Of a stretch of 64,000 nucleotides of DNA, positions 17,590 to 26,200 are shown piece by piece; positions within the stretch are counted from its first letter, which is position 1, and each line of letters starts with the position of its first letter. Under the pieces are notes generated by a model that was not told where the DNA came from, made no database searches, and worked only from the letters and a program-made list of their open reading frames with translations. The position numbers were made by a program, and so were the translations under genes. Origin of the DNA: Hymenobacter metallilatus (GTDB taxonomy: Bacteria > Bacteroidota > Bacteroidia > Cytophagales > Hymenobacteraceae); assembly GCF_003944705.1 (NCBI RefSeq), contig NZ_RWIS01000001.1, positions 1 through 64,000 on the forward strand. Reading direction: 5' to 3'.

Positions 17590-19212
17590 CTACTGTACAC
17601 CTGGCATGGGTTTGGGCGTACCAAATTCTACACTGGCTTCAATACCCAGGCTATACGGACGACTTTGGTTGACGGCTCGCTGGTTGGGGTGGGCATTGAG
17701 GGTGGTGAAGTACGCCTCGGCCACCGGGCCTACCGCCAGGCTCCAGCCCGCCGCAACGGGTTGATACCGCATACCAGCCCCGCCGCGGCCCGCCACCAGT
17801 ACCTGCCGGTAGGGCGAATCGGGGGAAGAAGCCGTGTAGTTACGGGCGGCTTCCGGGGAGCCTTCCAGCTCGGAGCGGCTGCTGAGCAGTACGCTCACGG
17901 CAGCACCAACTTTAGCGTATAGCGAAAGGCCTGCCTTATTAGTACCATAGCGCACTCCTACTGGTACGGAGGCCGTCCGGTAACGGTAAGCTGTGGTGCG
18001 GGGCTGCGCCGGCGCAAAGCTATACGCCGCCGGCCGGTTGAAGATATCAGCCGCCTGAGGGCCCACCTGCTTCCCATCGATGAACCCGTAGGTGGTAGCC
18101 GAGGTAGCCCGCTGGTCGGCAGCTTCCACTCCGGAGGTCAGGGTCCAGTGCTTATTGAGGGCGTAGGAGGCCGTAAGGGCCACGCGCTGGCTGAAACCGG
18201 CGCGCAGGTTGCGGCGGTACTCATCTTCGGCTTCTTCCTGGTAGTAGGAGCGCAGAGCCGTCGAAACCGGGTCGGATTTTACGCGGCCATCGGTGCGGGA
18301 AAAGTTGATATTGGGGTTGAATGCCCCCACGGCGTAGCTGCCGCCCAGGCGCAGGCGCTTCCATAGTCTCGGGGTTTCCTTCTGCTCCGGCTCTACGGCA
18401 GCCAAGGCTTCTGCGGAGGGCTGGGGTACGGCCATCAGCGCGGGTTTCAATGTATCGGGGCGGCCCAGGCCTAGCAGATTCCGCAGGTAAGCCGTACGGG
18501 GTGCCAGCAGGCCTGCGCCAGAGAATGCGCTGCTCTCAGCAGTACCTGCACCCGCCTCACTCCCGGAGAAAAGCCCCCCAGTGGTGCCGGTTGTGTACCC
18601 TCCGTTTGAATAGCCCGCGGTGGTGTAGCCATACGGCTGACGCTGGCTGGCGACATTGCTGTAACCGGAGGCGGTGTAGCTGCCAGCCCCTTCGTAGCGG
18701 CCGTAGTACCGCTCAGCATCGGCAGGCAGTATGGTTCCGCTTCGGCTGGCTTCGGCGGCCCCGGCGGCCAGGTTGCTCAGGGCGGCTGCCATATCGGCGG
18801 CCCCGGAATACGCTTGCTCGCCCTCAATTGCCGGAGTATTGGTAGTGGCGCCGCGCTGGGCGGAGGCTCCAATCCGTAGCCCGGCCGGGTGGCTGCCCCC
18901 CGGCTGCGCGGCGAAATCCTGACCGGAGCCCAGGGGCTGCATGTTCAGGTAGGCCCAGCTGCCGAAGCCCAGGGCCAGCAACAGACAGGCGGCGGCAACC
19001 CAGCGGTGCAGCACTAAACGGCGGCGGTAGGCCGTGTTTTCCTGCATTACCTGCTCATGTTGCTGCACCACCAGCTCGTGGTCGAGCTGGTCCCAGAAGC
19101 CGGCACGCGGGGTTACCTCGGCCTCGGCAAACTTTTGCCGGAACAGGTGCTCCAGGTCGCCGGTGGGGTGCGGGGGCTGGTGGTTGGTATCGTTAGGAGC
19201 GGAAGCTGCCAT
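17590..19212 (-). CDS. membrane-anchored anti-sigma-like protein with outer-membrane beta-barrel-like domain
   Basis: 540 residues. The N-terminal cytosolic part (about 1-68, LEHLFRQKFAEAEVTPRAGFWDQL) is the amphipathic segment seen in Bacteroidota anti-sigma proteins. A single membrane helix (about 69-90) follows, then a long Gly/Ser/Thr/Tyr-rich low-complexity periplasmic stretch (about 90-270). The C-terminal domain has barrel strands (LRLGGSYAVGAFNPNINF and ALTASYALNKHWTLTSGVE). It starts inside the sigma gene (20-base overlap), indicating coupled translation. It probably holds the sigma factor at the membrane and senses an envelope cue. The combination of an inner-membrane helix and a barrel-like domain is topologically odd. 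Confidence 0.8.
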   Translation of the reverse strand: MAASAPNDTNHQPPHPTGDLEHLFRQKFAEAEVTPRAGFWDQLDHELVVQQHEQVMQENTAYRRRLVLHRWVAAACLLLALGFGSWAYLNMQPLGSGQDFAAQPGGSHPAGLRIGASAQRGATTNTPAIEGEQAYSGAADMAAALSNLAAGAAEASRSGTILPADAERYYGRYEGAGSYTASGYSNVASQRQPYGYTTAGYSNGGYTTGTTGGLFSGSEAGAGTAESSAFSGAGLLAPRTAYLRNLLGLGRPDTLKPALMAVPQPSAEALAAVEPEQKETPRLWKRLRLGGSYAVGAFNPNINFSRTDGRVKSDPVSTALRSYYQEEAEDEYRRNLRAGFSQRVALTASYALNKHWTLTSGVEAADQRATSATTYGFIDGKQVGPQAADIFNRPAAYSFAPAQPRTTAYRYRTASVPVGVRYGTNKAGLSLYAKVGAAVSVLLSSRSELEGSPEAARNYTASSPDSPYRQVLVAGRGGAGMRYQPVAAGWSLAVGPVAEAYFTTLNAHPNQRAVNQSRPYSLGIEASVEFGTPKPMPGVQ

Positions 19213-19879
19213 GGGAGCGGTGAGCGTCCAAACGCTCGACTTTACTTTTCAAAATGGCCCGGGCCCGGGAGTACTGTGATTTGCTGGTGCCTTCGGAAAT
19301 GCCCAGCATGTCGCCGATTTCCTTGTGCCCGTAGCCTTCAATGGCAAACAGGTTGAACACCATACGGTAGCGGGGCGCCAGTTCCTGGATCAGGTTCAGG
19401 AGCTCCTCAAAATTATAGTTGGAGAGCGTAAATTCTTCGCCGGCCAAGTCCTCGGGGTACTCGCCCCCGTCGCTGACGGCTACCAGCGGGGCGTTGCGGC
19501 GGTGCTGGCGCAGGGCGGCATTCACCATGATACGGCGAATCCAGAACTCCAGCGGGCACTCGCGGCGGAAGCTGCCCAGGTTTTTGAACACCGTCAGAAA
19601 TCCTTCCTGCAGCACATCCTCGGCCTCGAAGGTGGTTTGAGCGTAGCGCAGGCATACAGCCATCATGCGGCCGGCAAACCGTTCGTACAGATACTTCTGC
19701 ATCAGGCGGCTGCCCGCCAGGCAACCGTCGAGCAGCTCCAGGTCGGAGAGCTGGGAAGGCGGGGTAAGGGTGCGCACGGGAGCGGATAACGACGAGGATA
19801 GGGACTCCGGACGCTCGGCGGCGACGGGCAGCAGGCTGCGCAGCCCACCTCCACCCAATGTGGCCGACAGGGCGCTCAT
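19193..19879 (-). CDS. ECF-type RNA polymerase sigma factor
   Basis: 228 residues. An extra low-complexity N-terminus (about 40 residues) precedes sigma region 2 (YLYERFAGRMMAVCLRYA, then FEAEDVLQEGFLTVFKNL). Region 4 carries its helix-turn-helix at GYGHKEIGDMLGISEGTSKS. Region 3 is absent, as in ECF sigmas. It overlaps the downstream anti-sigma-like gene by 20 bases. It should direct polymerase to envelope-stress promoters once released. The start may lie further in, because residues 1-40 are atypical. Confidence 0.9.
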   Translation of the reverse strand: MSALSATLGGGGLRSLLPVAAERPESLSSSLSAPVRTLTPPSQLSDLELLDGCLAGSRLMQKYLYERFAGRMMAVCLRYAQTTFEAEDVLQEGFLTVFKNLGSFRRECPLEFWIRRIMVNAALRQHRRNAPLVAVSDGGEYPEDLAGEEFTLSNYNFEELLNLIQELAPRYRMVFNLFAIEGYGHKEIGDMLGISEGTSKSQYSRARAILKSKVERLDAHRSHGSFRS

Positions 19880-19954
19880 CGACGGTTCCGGCCCCGGCAG
19901 GGGCTGGCGTTAGGGTGCACACTAGCGGGATTCTCGGTGGAGAGGCGGGCCCCG

Positions 19955-19984
19955 CACAAGTACGAATGCTGCATATGCTGCAAA
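19955..19984 (-). promoter_or_regulatory. candidate promoter of the ECF sigma operon
   Basis: On the minus strand: TTTG (19984-19981), 18 bases, then TACTTGTG (19962-19955), one mismatch from TAnnTTTG. The element is 75 bases upstream of the sigma start codon. Confidence 0.45.
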
Positions 19985-20182
19985 GTCGGATAACTGGTTA
20001 GCTGCTTCCGGCATAGCCACCAGAAGCATTACACCCACAAGAGCTTGCCAGCCCCGCCAGAGGTTGCATGGAAGACATGGTTTTTCGGCACCAGCAAGGT
20101 AAGCTTTTCACTCACAGCATACTACCCCTACACAATTTCGGCTTTTGCAACCCGCAGGCAGGTAACCAGGTAGGTACATACA

Positions 20183-20207
20183 CTGCTTCAGCCACTTACT
20201 GAAGCAG
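20183..20207. promoter_or_regulatory. 9-bp inverted repeat upstream of wrbA
   Basis: CTGCTTCAG (20183-20191) pairs with CTGAAGCAG (20199-20207) around a 7-base spacer, 34 bases before the ATG. It could be an operator or a 5'-leader hairpin. There is no T-run, so it is not a terminator. Confidence 0.4.
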
Positions 20208-20241
20208 GTGGTATTCATTTTTTCACTCAACTGCTTTTTTC

Positions 20242-20853
20242 ATGAAAACCCTGGTGCTGTTTTACTCCACGTATGGTCACGTGTACAAACTGGCCGAAGC
20301 CGTTGCCGAAGGAGCCCGTCAGGTTCCGGGCAATGAGGTCGTTATCAAAAAAGTACCCGAAACCCTGCCCGCCGAGCTGCTCGACCAGATTGGAGCCACC
20401 CAGGCACAGAAAGCATTTGAGCACATCCCGGTAGCGAAGCCGGAAGAGCTGGACCAGTACGATGCCATTATCATCGGGACCCCCACCCGCTATGGCAACG
20501 TGTGCAGCCAGATTCAGGCATTTCTGGACGGTACGGGGGCACTGTGGGCCCAAGGGAAACTGGTAGGTAAGGTAGGTGGGGGCTTCGTGAGCACCGCCAC
20601 GCAGCACGGCGGCCAGGAAGTAACGCTACGCAGCCTGCACACCGAAATGCTGCACCACGGCCTCGTAATTGTGGGCTTGCCCTACGCCTGGCAGGGCCAG
20701 ATGGGCCATACAGACGTAACCGGCGGCACGCCCTACGGCGCCAGCACCGTGGCCGGTGGCCAGGGTGAGCGGCAGCCCAGCGACAATGAGTTGGAAGGTG
20801 CCCGTTTCCAGGGCCGTCACACCGCCGAAATTGCCCAGAAGCTGGCGAAGTAG
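20242..20853 (+). CDS. wrbA: NAD(P)H:quinone oxidoreductase WrbA
   Basis: 203 residues, the family's usual length (about 198-210). It is a flavodoxin-fold FMN protein that reduces quinones by two electrons to limit redox cycling. Seen are the phosphate loop ([13 protein letters not shown]), the isoalloxazine loop [19 protein letters not shown] (about 77-95), the conserved [12 protein letters not shown] strand, and the C-terminal [20 protein letters not shown] typical of WrbA. It is transcribed alone and its stop codon is directly followed by a 45-bp-arm palindrome. Confidence 0.95.
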   Translation: MKTLVLFYSTYGHVYKLAEAVAEGARQVPGNEVVIKKVPETLPAELLDQIGATQAQKAFEHIPVAKPEELDQYDAIIIGTPTRYGNVCSQIQAFLDGTGALWAQGKLVGKVGGGFVSTATQHGGQEVTLRSLHTEMLHHGLVIVGLPYAWQGQMGHTDVTGGTPYGASTVAGGQGERQPSDNELEGARFQGRHTAEIAQKLAK

Positions 20854-20985
20854 GAGCCAGGAATAATTCTGTCATCCTGAGCTTGCGAAGGACCTTATTA
20901 CGCTGGAACAAGACTCGTAACAACGACTCGAGCTAACGTGATAAGGTCCTTCGCAAGCTCAGGATGACAGAATTATTCCTGGCTC
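20854..20985. repeat. palindromic dispersed repeat (GTCATCCTGAGC family), also terminator
   Basis: The arms 20854-20898 and 20941-20985 are perfect 45-base reverse complements around a 42-base loop. The arm contains TGTCATCCTGAGCTTGCGAA and GGACCTTAT, shared with the copy at 36544-36634. It starts on the base after the wrbA stop and ends 19 bases before the convergent response-regulator stop, so it can terminate both. Confidence 0.9.
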
Positions 20986-21004
20986 TTACCTTCTTTCCTT
21001 CTCT

Positions 21005-21745
21005 CTACAACAAATTATACGCTTTGATGAGGGCGTTAAACGAGTCCCGGTAGGTGTCGCCGATGGGCAGGAGGCGGCCGGCTACCTGCACTTTGCCGCG
21101 CTCCACATGCTCAATGCGACTCAAGGCCACCAGAAACGACTTGTGAATGCGGGCAAACCGCTCGGGCGGCAGCACCTCCTCTACCCGCCGGAACGACTGC
21201 AGCGTGAGCACCTTGCCGGTGGTGGTGTAAATCATCAGGTACTCCTTCATGCCCTCGATGTAGAGAATATCGTCGAAGGCGACGCGCTGGAGGCGGTGGT
21301 CGTTTTTCACGAACATGGCATCCGGCGCGGTGGGTGTAGCCTCAGAGTGCGCAGCAGTTACGGCCGGGGCACCCGTTGCGGGTGCTGTTGGCTGCAGTTG
21401 CTGACGTAGCTTCTGCACCGTTTGCACAAACCGCTCGAAGGCAATGGGCTTGAGCAGGTAATCGGCGGCGTTCAGCTCGTAGCTGCGCACGGCGTACTGG
21501 TCGTAGGCGGTGGTAAACACGATGCGGGGGCCGGGCTGGGGCAGCAGCTGCGCCAGCTGCACGCCTGTAAGCCGGGGCATGTGAATATCCAGAAACACCA
21601 CATCCACGGGGTTATCCTGCAGGTAGGCCAAGCCCTGGAGCGCATCATCGAACTGCCCTTTCAGCTCCAGGCCGGGCACCTGGGCGCAATAGTCAGCCAG
21701 CAAATCGAGGGCCAGGGGTTCATCATCAAGGATAACGCAGGTCAT
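21005..21745 (-). CDS. LytTR-family response regulator (system A)
   Basis: 246 residues. An N-terminal receiver domain has the acidic pocket DDE (7-9), phospho-acceptor Asp53 in VVFLDIHMPRLTG and Lys in YLLKPI. A Pro/Ala/Thr-rich linker leads to a C-terminal LytTR DNA-binding domain (about 145-246) with ILYIEGMKEYLMIYT, the LQSFRRVEEVLP helix region and FARIHKSFLVAL. It pairs with the LytS-like kinase encoded just upstream on the same strand. It is closely similar to the system B regulator at 31667-32425. Proposed targets are promoters with the TTGAAT element described at 23377-23421. Confidence 0.93.
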   Translation of the reverse strand: MTCVILDDEPLALDLLADYCAQVPGLELKGQFDDALQGLAYLQDNPVDVVFLDIHMPRLTGVQLAQLLPQPGPRIVFTTAYDQYAVRSYELNAADYLLKPIAFERFVQTVQKLRQQLQPTAPATGAPAVTAAHSEATPTAPDAMFVKNDHRLQRVAFDDILYIEGMKEYLMIYTTTGKVLTLQSFRRVEEVLPPERFARIHKSFLVALSRIEHVERGKVQVAGRLLPIGDTYRDSFNALIKAYNLL

Positions 21746-21807
21746 CTTTCTTAGGGTATGAAGGTAAGAGAGTAGAAGGGTGCGAATTTGGGAAGGTAAG
21801 ATAGAAC

Positions 21808-21840
21808 GTCATTCCGAGCAGAGAGAGGAATTTCGCGTGC
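21808..21840. repeat. half-copy of the dispersed GTCATnCnGAGC family
   Basis: The sequence from GTCATTCCGAGC through GAGGAATTTCGCG matches one arm of the family seen complete at 24394-24480. No second arm is evident. It lies in the 190-base spacer between the system A kinase and regulator genes. Confidence 0.5.
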
Positions 21841-21935
21841 TGACTTGGAGGTGGCAATAAGTAGCCGGCGGGTGCAGAGATGCATCTACTGCCGCATCCT
21901 CCCACCCTCATACCCCCAAACCCTCCTACCCTATC

Positions 21936-23210
21936 TTACTGCAACAACACCAGCGTTACCACGTGCTGGCCGGGGGGAGTTTGCACATCAAGGGCGTAGC
22001 GGCCGGGATAGAGCAGCTCCAGGCGGCGGTGCAGGTTTACCAGGCCTACCCCGCCGGGCTGTTTAGGAAGCTCCCGCTCGGCATCGGCGGGGGCCACGTG
22101 GTTGAGCACGGTAAAGCGCAGCAGCCCATCGGAGGCCAGCAGCAGGGAAATATGCACGGCGTGGGGCCGGGCCGTCAGGTCGCCGTGCTTGAAGGCATTT
22201 TCTACCAGGGGCAGCAGCAGCAGGGGCGCAATGGGGTGGGCGCAATCGGGCGAAGTGCCTTCTACCTCAAACTGAATAGCCTCCTGGGCCGAGGCCGGCA
22301 GCCGCAGCCGCTGCAAGTCCAGGAAGCTGCGCAGGTGGGCAATTTCCCGGCTCAGGGGTACAGTATCGGTGCTGCTTTCATACAGCAGGTAGCGCATAAT
22401 CTCGGCCAGGCGCAGCACGGCCTCCGGAGCTTTATCGGACTTGCGGCTGGTAAGGGAGTAGATGTTGTTGAGCGTATTGAAGAGAAAATGCGGGTTGATC
22501 TGGGTTTTGAGCATGGCCAGCTCCGTGAGCAGCTGCTGCCGCTCCATTTCGCGGCGGTTGCGCTGACCCCGCACATAGTCGGTGGTAATGCGCAGGGCTG
22601 AGCTGCTCCCGATGATGAACACCCCCACAATGGCCGAGCTGAAGATGCGCGCCCATACCTCGGGGGTAGCGGCGGCGGGTTTGCGGCCCTGCACAATGGT
22701 GGTTACCTGCCGGCCGTTGGGGCCCACCGGGCGGGTTACGCGGTAGGCCGAAATCTGCACGCCTTTACGGGAGGTCTGGGCCGTGAGCCAGCCGATGGCC
22801 ACCGCGTAGGGCAACACCAGCAGTACCGTGAGCAGGGCATACTGTACCACCCGGGCCCGGCCCAGGGTACGCGGAATCAGCCAGCGCCAGGTGAGGTAGA
22901 ACAACGTGGCCGCGCAGATGTCCTCTGTCACCAGGCGCCCCACCATGGGCCACAGCGGCTGCCACTCGGGTAGTGTGGCCGGAAAGCGCGGCAGCACGTT
23001 GATAACACTGGCCAGCTTGAGGCCATCCAGCAGCAGCAGCACCACCCACAGCACCCCATGAATCCAGCGGGGCACGCGCAGGTTTTCCTGGGCCGCCGAC
23101 CACGTATCGGGCCGGAGCCAGGCGCGCAGGCGCTTGCGCCAGCCCCGGTGGGCAGCAACGGCATCTTTCCCAGACGAGGCCCTTAGGGGAGCCGACAGAA
23201 CTTCCATCAT
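21936..23210 (-). CDS. LytS-like sensor histidine kinase (system A)
   Basis: About 424 residues. The N-terminal half has four likely membrane helices (starting about IHGVLWVVLLLLDGLKLA) and an 80-residue loop with little extracytoplasmic domain. It is followed by the His_kinase (LytS) box with the phospho-acceptor His in LKTQINPHFLFNTLNNIYSL and a HATPase domain (LPLVENAFKHGDL, then GGVGLVNLHRRLELLYPG). It should phosphorylate the LytTR regulator downstream. ATG 23210 or 23207 is preferred to an upstream TTG (23252). It is transcribed divergently from the ABC exporter; a TTGATTGAAA word lies upstream on its own strand. Confidence 0.9.
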   Translation of the reverse strand: MMEVLSAPLRASSGKDAVAAHRGWRKRLRAWLRPDTWSAAQENLRVPRWIHGVLWVVLLLLDGLKLASVINVLPRFPATLPEWQPLWPMVGRLVTEDICAATLFYLTWRWLIPRTLGRARVVQYALLTVLLVLPYAVAIGWLTAQTSRKGVQISAYRVTRPVGPNGRQVTTIVQGRKPAAATPEVWARIFSSAIVGVFIIGSSSALRITTDYVRGQRNRREMERQQLLTELAMLKTQINPHFLFNTLNNIYSLTSRKSDKAPEAVLRLAEIMRYLLYESSTDTVPLSREIAHLRSFLDLQRLRLPASAQEAIQFEVEGTSPDCAHPIAPLLLLPLVENAFKHGDLTARPHAVHISLLLASDGLLRFTVLNHVAPADAERELPKQPGGVGLVNLHRRLELLYPGRYALDVQTPPGQHVVTLVLLQ

Positions 23211-23376
23211 CGAAAATAGTACGTAGTGGGGCTTTTTACGGCTTTTTTTCAATCAACCCGCCCGTAACTGCCGCCAACGCCCACTGCCGTGGGCCAAACA
23301 TGAACAGCAGCCCGGCAGGTGGGTGAAAATCGATTTTGAGCGAAAAAAACCGTCGTTTCGGGGCTGGGCCGGTGGG

Positions 23377-23421
23377 TTGGTTGAATAGCCGGCGGCAGCA
23401 ATACCCAGGCCCTTAGGTTTG
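23377..23421 (+). promoter_or_regulatory. LytTR-type promoter of the ABC exporter
   Basis: TTGGTTGAATA at 23377-23387 and -7 box TAGGTTTG at 23414-23421, so TTGAAT begins 33 bp before the -7 box. There is no -33 TTG at the normal distance, consistent with activator dependence. The same geometry recurs at 28767-28811 and 33960-34004. Confidence 0.65.
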
Positions 23422-23448
23422 CTGCCGTTCTATCTGTCTTTCTGGGCT

Positions 23449-24384
23449 ATGAAGTCAACTACTCCCCTGCTGCTGGAAACCCGCAGCCTGCATTTCCGCT
23501 TCGGCCAGCGGCCTATCCTGCACGATGTACACCTGCAAGTGGAACCGGGCAGCCTCTACGGTTTTCTGGGGCCGAACGGAGCCGGCAAAAGCACGACCAT
23601 GCGCCTGCTGCTGGGGCTGCTGCGGCCGGCCAGCGGCTCGGTGCACCTGTTTGGGCACGATCTGGCCCGCCACCGCGTGGCCCTGCTGGACCGGGTGGGT
23701 GCCCTCATCGAAAACCCTTCCCTCTACGACCACCTCTCGGGCCGTGAAAACGTGGAAGCCACCCGTCGTTTGCGGGGCGTGGCGGCCGGCCGCACGGCCG
23801 AGGTACTGGAGCTGGTAGGCCTCACGGATAATGCTCACCGTCCTGCCAAGGAGTATTCCCTGGGAATGCGGCAGCGCCTGGGGCTGGCCATTGCCCTGCT
23901 CTCCGACCCCGACCTGCTGTTGCTGGATGAGCCTACCAACGGCCTCGACCCCAACGGCATTATAGAAATGCGGGAGCTGCTGCAGCACCTGTGCCGGCAG
24001 CACGGCAAAACTATTGTGGTGAGCAGCCACCTCATCAGCGAAATTGAAAAGATGGCCACCCACGTGGGCGTAATTCAGGAGGGCCGGCTAGTGTTTCAGG
24101 GCAGCCTGCCCGATTTACGCCGTCTGCAAACCGGCCGCTCCCGTTTGGTAGTAGAAACCCAGGACGCGGAAAGCTGCCGCAACCTGCTGCCCCGCCTGCT
24201 GGCCGGGGCCACCGTAGCTGCCCCCGGTACGCTGTGGCTGCCCTGGCTGAGCCAGGAGCACACGGCAGCCCTGGCCGCCGAGCTGGTAGCGGCCAACCAG
24301 CCGCTATACGGCCTGCGCCTGGAGCAGCCCACGCTGGAAGATACCTTCCTGCACCTCACCGAATCCCGCACGGCAGCCGTGTAA
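23449..24384 (+). CDS. ABC transporter ATP-binding protein, BcrA/NatA-like
   Basis: 311 residues. Walker A GPNGAGKS (41-48), Q-loop region, signature YSLGMRQRLGLA, Walker B LLLLDEPTNGLDP and the switch His in VVSSHLISEIE are all intact. A C-terminal regulatory tail of about 90 residues is typical of bacitracin/lantibiotic-type exporters. It works with the permease encoded next. ATG 23449 lies about 20 bases after the predicted transcription start. It is divergent from the system A LytS/LytTR pair, the arrangement expected for a regulated peptide-export or envelope-protection module. Confidence 0.93.
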   Translation: MKSTTPLLLETRSLHFRFGQRPILHDVHLQVEPGSLYGFLGPNGAGKSTTMRLLLGLLRPASGSVHLFGHDLARHRVALLDRVGALIENPSLYDHLSGRENVEATRRLRGVAAGRTAEVLELVGLTDNAHRPAKEYSLGMRQRLGLAIALLSDPDLLLLDEPTNGLDPNGIIEMRELLQHLCRQHGKTIVVSSHLISEIEKMATHVGVIQEGRLVFQGSLPDLRRLQTGRSRLVVETQDAESCRNLLPRLLAGATVAAPGTLWLPWLSQEHTAALAAELVAANQPLYGLRLEQPTLEDTFLHLTESRTAAV

Positions 24385-24393
24385 GCTCACTTG

Positions 24394-24480
24394 TTGTTTT
24401 GAGCGAGGCAAGAAATCTGGGGCCCCGTCCCGCACATAGCCTGAAGGCAAAACCAGATTCCTTGCTTCGCTTGCAATGAC
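24394..24480. repeat. palindromic dispersed repeat between ABC genes
   Basis: Left arm 24394-24420 (TTGAGCGAGGCAAGAAATCTGG and relatives) and right arm 24453-24480 are imperfect reverse complements. The right arm reads as GTCATTGCAAGCGAAGCAAGGA on the minus strand, a variant of the GTCATnCnGAGC family. It starts 9 bases after the ATPase stop and supplies a spurious ATG at 24476 in frame with the permease. Confidence 0.7.
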
Positions 24481-24505
24481 GACTACCTCCTATCCACTCT
24501 CTCCT

Positions 24506-25351
24506 ATGGAAGCTACCCTCCTCCCCGCCCCCACCGACTTTACCCTGCTGCCTGCTGCCCCGGCTCCACTCACGCAGCTGCGCCGCAGCCTGGCCGCCGA
24601 TACACTGAAGCTGAAGCGCACGGCTGCCCTGCGGCTTACCCTGCTCAGCGGTGCCTTCCCGGTGCTCATTACGTTTCTGATTTTCTTTTTCAAGGGCGAC
24701 ATCATCATGAAAACCGGAGGGAGCCCCTGGCCCCGGTTTATCAGCACCAGTTGGCAGACGGCGGGCACCCTGCTGCTGCCGCTGTTTGTGGTGCTGCTCA
24801 CCAGCCTGGTAGTGCACATTGAAACCAAAGCCACGGCCTGGAAGCATCTGTACGCTCAGCCCGTGGGGCGCGGGGCAGTATTTGTATCCAAGCTCCTGTT
24901 GATTCTGGCCCTGAACGCCGTGGCCCTGCTGCTGTTTGCGGCCCTGGTGCTGGGCGCTGGCCTACTGCTGAGCGTGCTCCGGCCCAAGCTGGGGTTTGTG
25001 CTGGCCACTATTCCTTTCGAAACCGTGGTGTGGATGCTGCTGCGCACCTACGTGGCCACGCTGGGTTTGCTGGCGGTGCAGTACGTGGTGAGTTTGTTCT
25101 GGCGCTCCTTTGTAGTGCCGGTGGGCGTGGGCATGGGCGCCGTAGTGGCTACTATTGCCCTGCTCAGCTGGGAGCACGCCGATAAAATTCCCTACGCTGC
25201 GCCCCTGGGCACCGCCATGGCCATGAAAATGGAGAAGGCCACTCTCACCGTGGCCCATGAGCTGGCCAAGCACGAGTGGTACTCCTTGGGCTGGTTTGCC
25301 GGGGTGCTGGTGCTGGGCTACGTGCTGCTGCTGCGCCGCAACGTGAGTTAA
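24506..25351 (+). CDS. ABC-2 type permease, BcrB-like
   Basis: 281 residues with about six membrane helices (for example LTLLSGAFPVLITFLIFFF, TAGTLLLPLFVVLLTSLVV, LLLILALNAVALLLFAALVLG and GMGAVVATIALLSW, ending near VLVLGYVLLLRRNVS). This matches the ABC2_membrane_4 permeases that partner BcrA-like ATPases to expel peptide antibiotics or lipids. ATG 24506 is preferred because the in-frame ATG 24476 lies inside a dispersed repeat arm. A strong terminator follows. Confidence 0.88.
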   Translation: MEATLLPAPTDFTLLPAAPAPLTQLRRSLAADTLKLKRTAALRLTLLSGAFPVLITFLIFFFKGDIIMKTGGSPWPRFISTSWQTAGTLLLPLFVVLLTSLVVHIETKATAWKHLYAQPVGRGAVFVSKLLLILALNAVALLLFAALVLGAGLLLSVLRPKLGFVLATIPFETVVWMLLRTYVATLGLLAVQYVVSLFWRSFVVPVGVGMGAVVATIALLSWEHADKIPYAAPLGTAMAMKMEKATLTVAHELAKHEWYSLGWFAGVLVLGYVLLLRRNVS

Positions 25352-25377
25352 TGGTTCCGCCCTGCGTTTCCGCATAC

Positions 25378-25409
25378 GCCCCTGCCGGTTATCCGGCAGG
25401 GGCTTTTTT
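25378..25409 (+). terminator. rho-independent terminator of the ABC operon
   Basis: 11-bp GC-rich perfect stem (25378-25388 with 25393-25403), 4-base loop and a run of six T. Confidence 0.95.
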
Positions 25410-25570
25410 GTGCTGGTATATGGCAGTGTTTCAGAGTGAAGACACTTGCCCGTCAGGCAGGGCGCACTTCTTACCTACCTTGATTTTTTTCTGAAAAGCA
25501 AGAAAAACTGCGTTTCATCCGGCGTAACGGCCTTTTGCGCTACTGAAGTACAAATACGGACGGGGCTGAG

Positions 25571-25620
25571 AAAAATATTTTTCGGGGGGCGTGTAACGAA
25601 TGGTTATTTACCCGGTAATC
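25571..25620 (+). promoter_or_regulatory. candidate autoregulated ECF promoter
   Basis: An A/T block (AAAAATATTTTTC) then GGGGGGCGTGTAAC (GTAAC at 25593-25597) resembles the leader found before Bacteroidota ECF sigma genes, where GTAAC forms the -35 element. No TAnnTTTG box is present before the sigma gene, which supports a non-housekeeping promoter. Confidence 0.4.
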
Positions 25621-25649
25621 GAAGCAAACACCACTATTCGCAGCACCGC

Positions 25650-26195
25650 GTGGCAGCTACTTCTCCTCTCAGCGACGAGCACCTGATGCTTCAGGTTCAG
25701 GCCGACGACCTGGACCAGCTCACGCTGCTGTTTGAGCGGTACCACGGCCCCCTGTTCGGCTTCCTGACCCGCCTCAACGGCGGCAACCGGGAAGTGGGGC
25801 GGGATCTGACCCAAAACGTGTTTCTGCGGGTACTCAAGTACCGCCACACCTTTCAGCCCACTCTCAGCTTCCGCACCTGGGTGTACCAGCTGGCCCGGCA
25901 CGTACACGCCGACCATTGGCAGCGCCACCGCCCCACCACCGACCTCGACCACCTGGAGCAAACCCCCGGCTACCACCACGCCGCCCAGCACCACCACGCC
26001 ACCACCGACTGCGCCCAATCGGTGCAGGAGGCGCTGAGTTTACTGCCGGCGGCCCAGCGCGAAGTGCTGCTGCTGCACCGCTTCCAGGGCTTCAGCTACG
26101 CCGAAATCGGGGAGATGCTGGGGTGCTCGGAGGGAGCAGCCCGGGTAAAAGCCCACCGGGCGCTGGAGGCTTTGCGGGCGGTGTATTTCCACTAA
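25650..26195 (+). CDS. ECF-type sigma factor with His-rich linker
   Basis: 181 residues from GTG 25650. Region 2 is seen at LLFERYHGPLFGFLTRL and VGRDLTQNVFLRVLKYR, and the region 4 helix-turn-helix at GFSYAEIGEMLGCSEGAARVKAHRA. The linker between them is unusually rich in His (YHHAAQHHHATTDC), a possible metal site. It is followed after 5 bases by a zinc-finger anti-sigma gene. It should act in envelope stress and probably autoregulates the operon through 25571-25620. GTG 25650 was chosen because the upstream frame has no sigma-like sequence. Confidence 0.88.
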   Translation: MAATSPLSDEHLMLQVQADDLDQLTLLFERYHGPLFGFLTRLNGGNREVGRDLTQNVFLRVLKYRHTFQPTLSFRTWVYQLARHVHADHWQRHRPTTDLDHLEQTPGYHHAAQHHHATTDCAQSVQEALSLLPAAQREVLLLHRFQGFSYAEIGEMLGCSEGAARVKAHRALEALRAVYFH

Positions 26196-26200
26196 CTCTT

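Larger units (their letters stand above)
19880..20241. other. 362-bp divergent spacer
   Basis: The spacer lies between the divergent sigma and wrbA genes. It contains the candidate sigma promoter (19955-19984) and a 9-bp hairpin (20183-20207). No coding frame with believable composition, no RNA gene and no dispersed repeat was found in the remainder. Confidence 0.5.

Noticed and set aside
23211..23252. Fifth LytTR-type promoter, for the system A kinase
   Set aside because: TTGATTGAAA is present on the minus strand, but the nearest -7-like box (TATTTTCG) is 34 bp away instead of 33 and sits against the start codon. Kept only as a remark.
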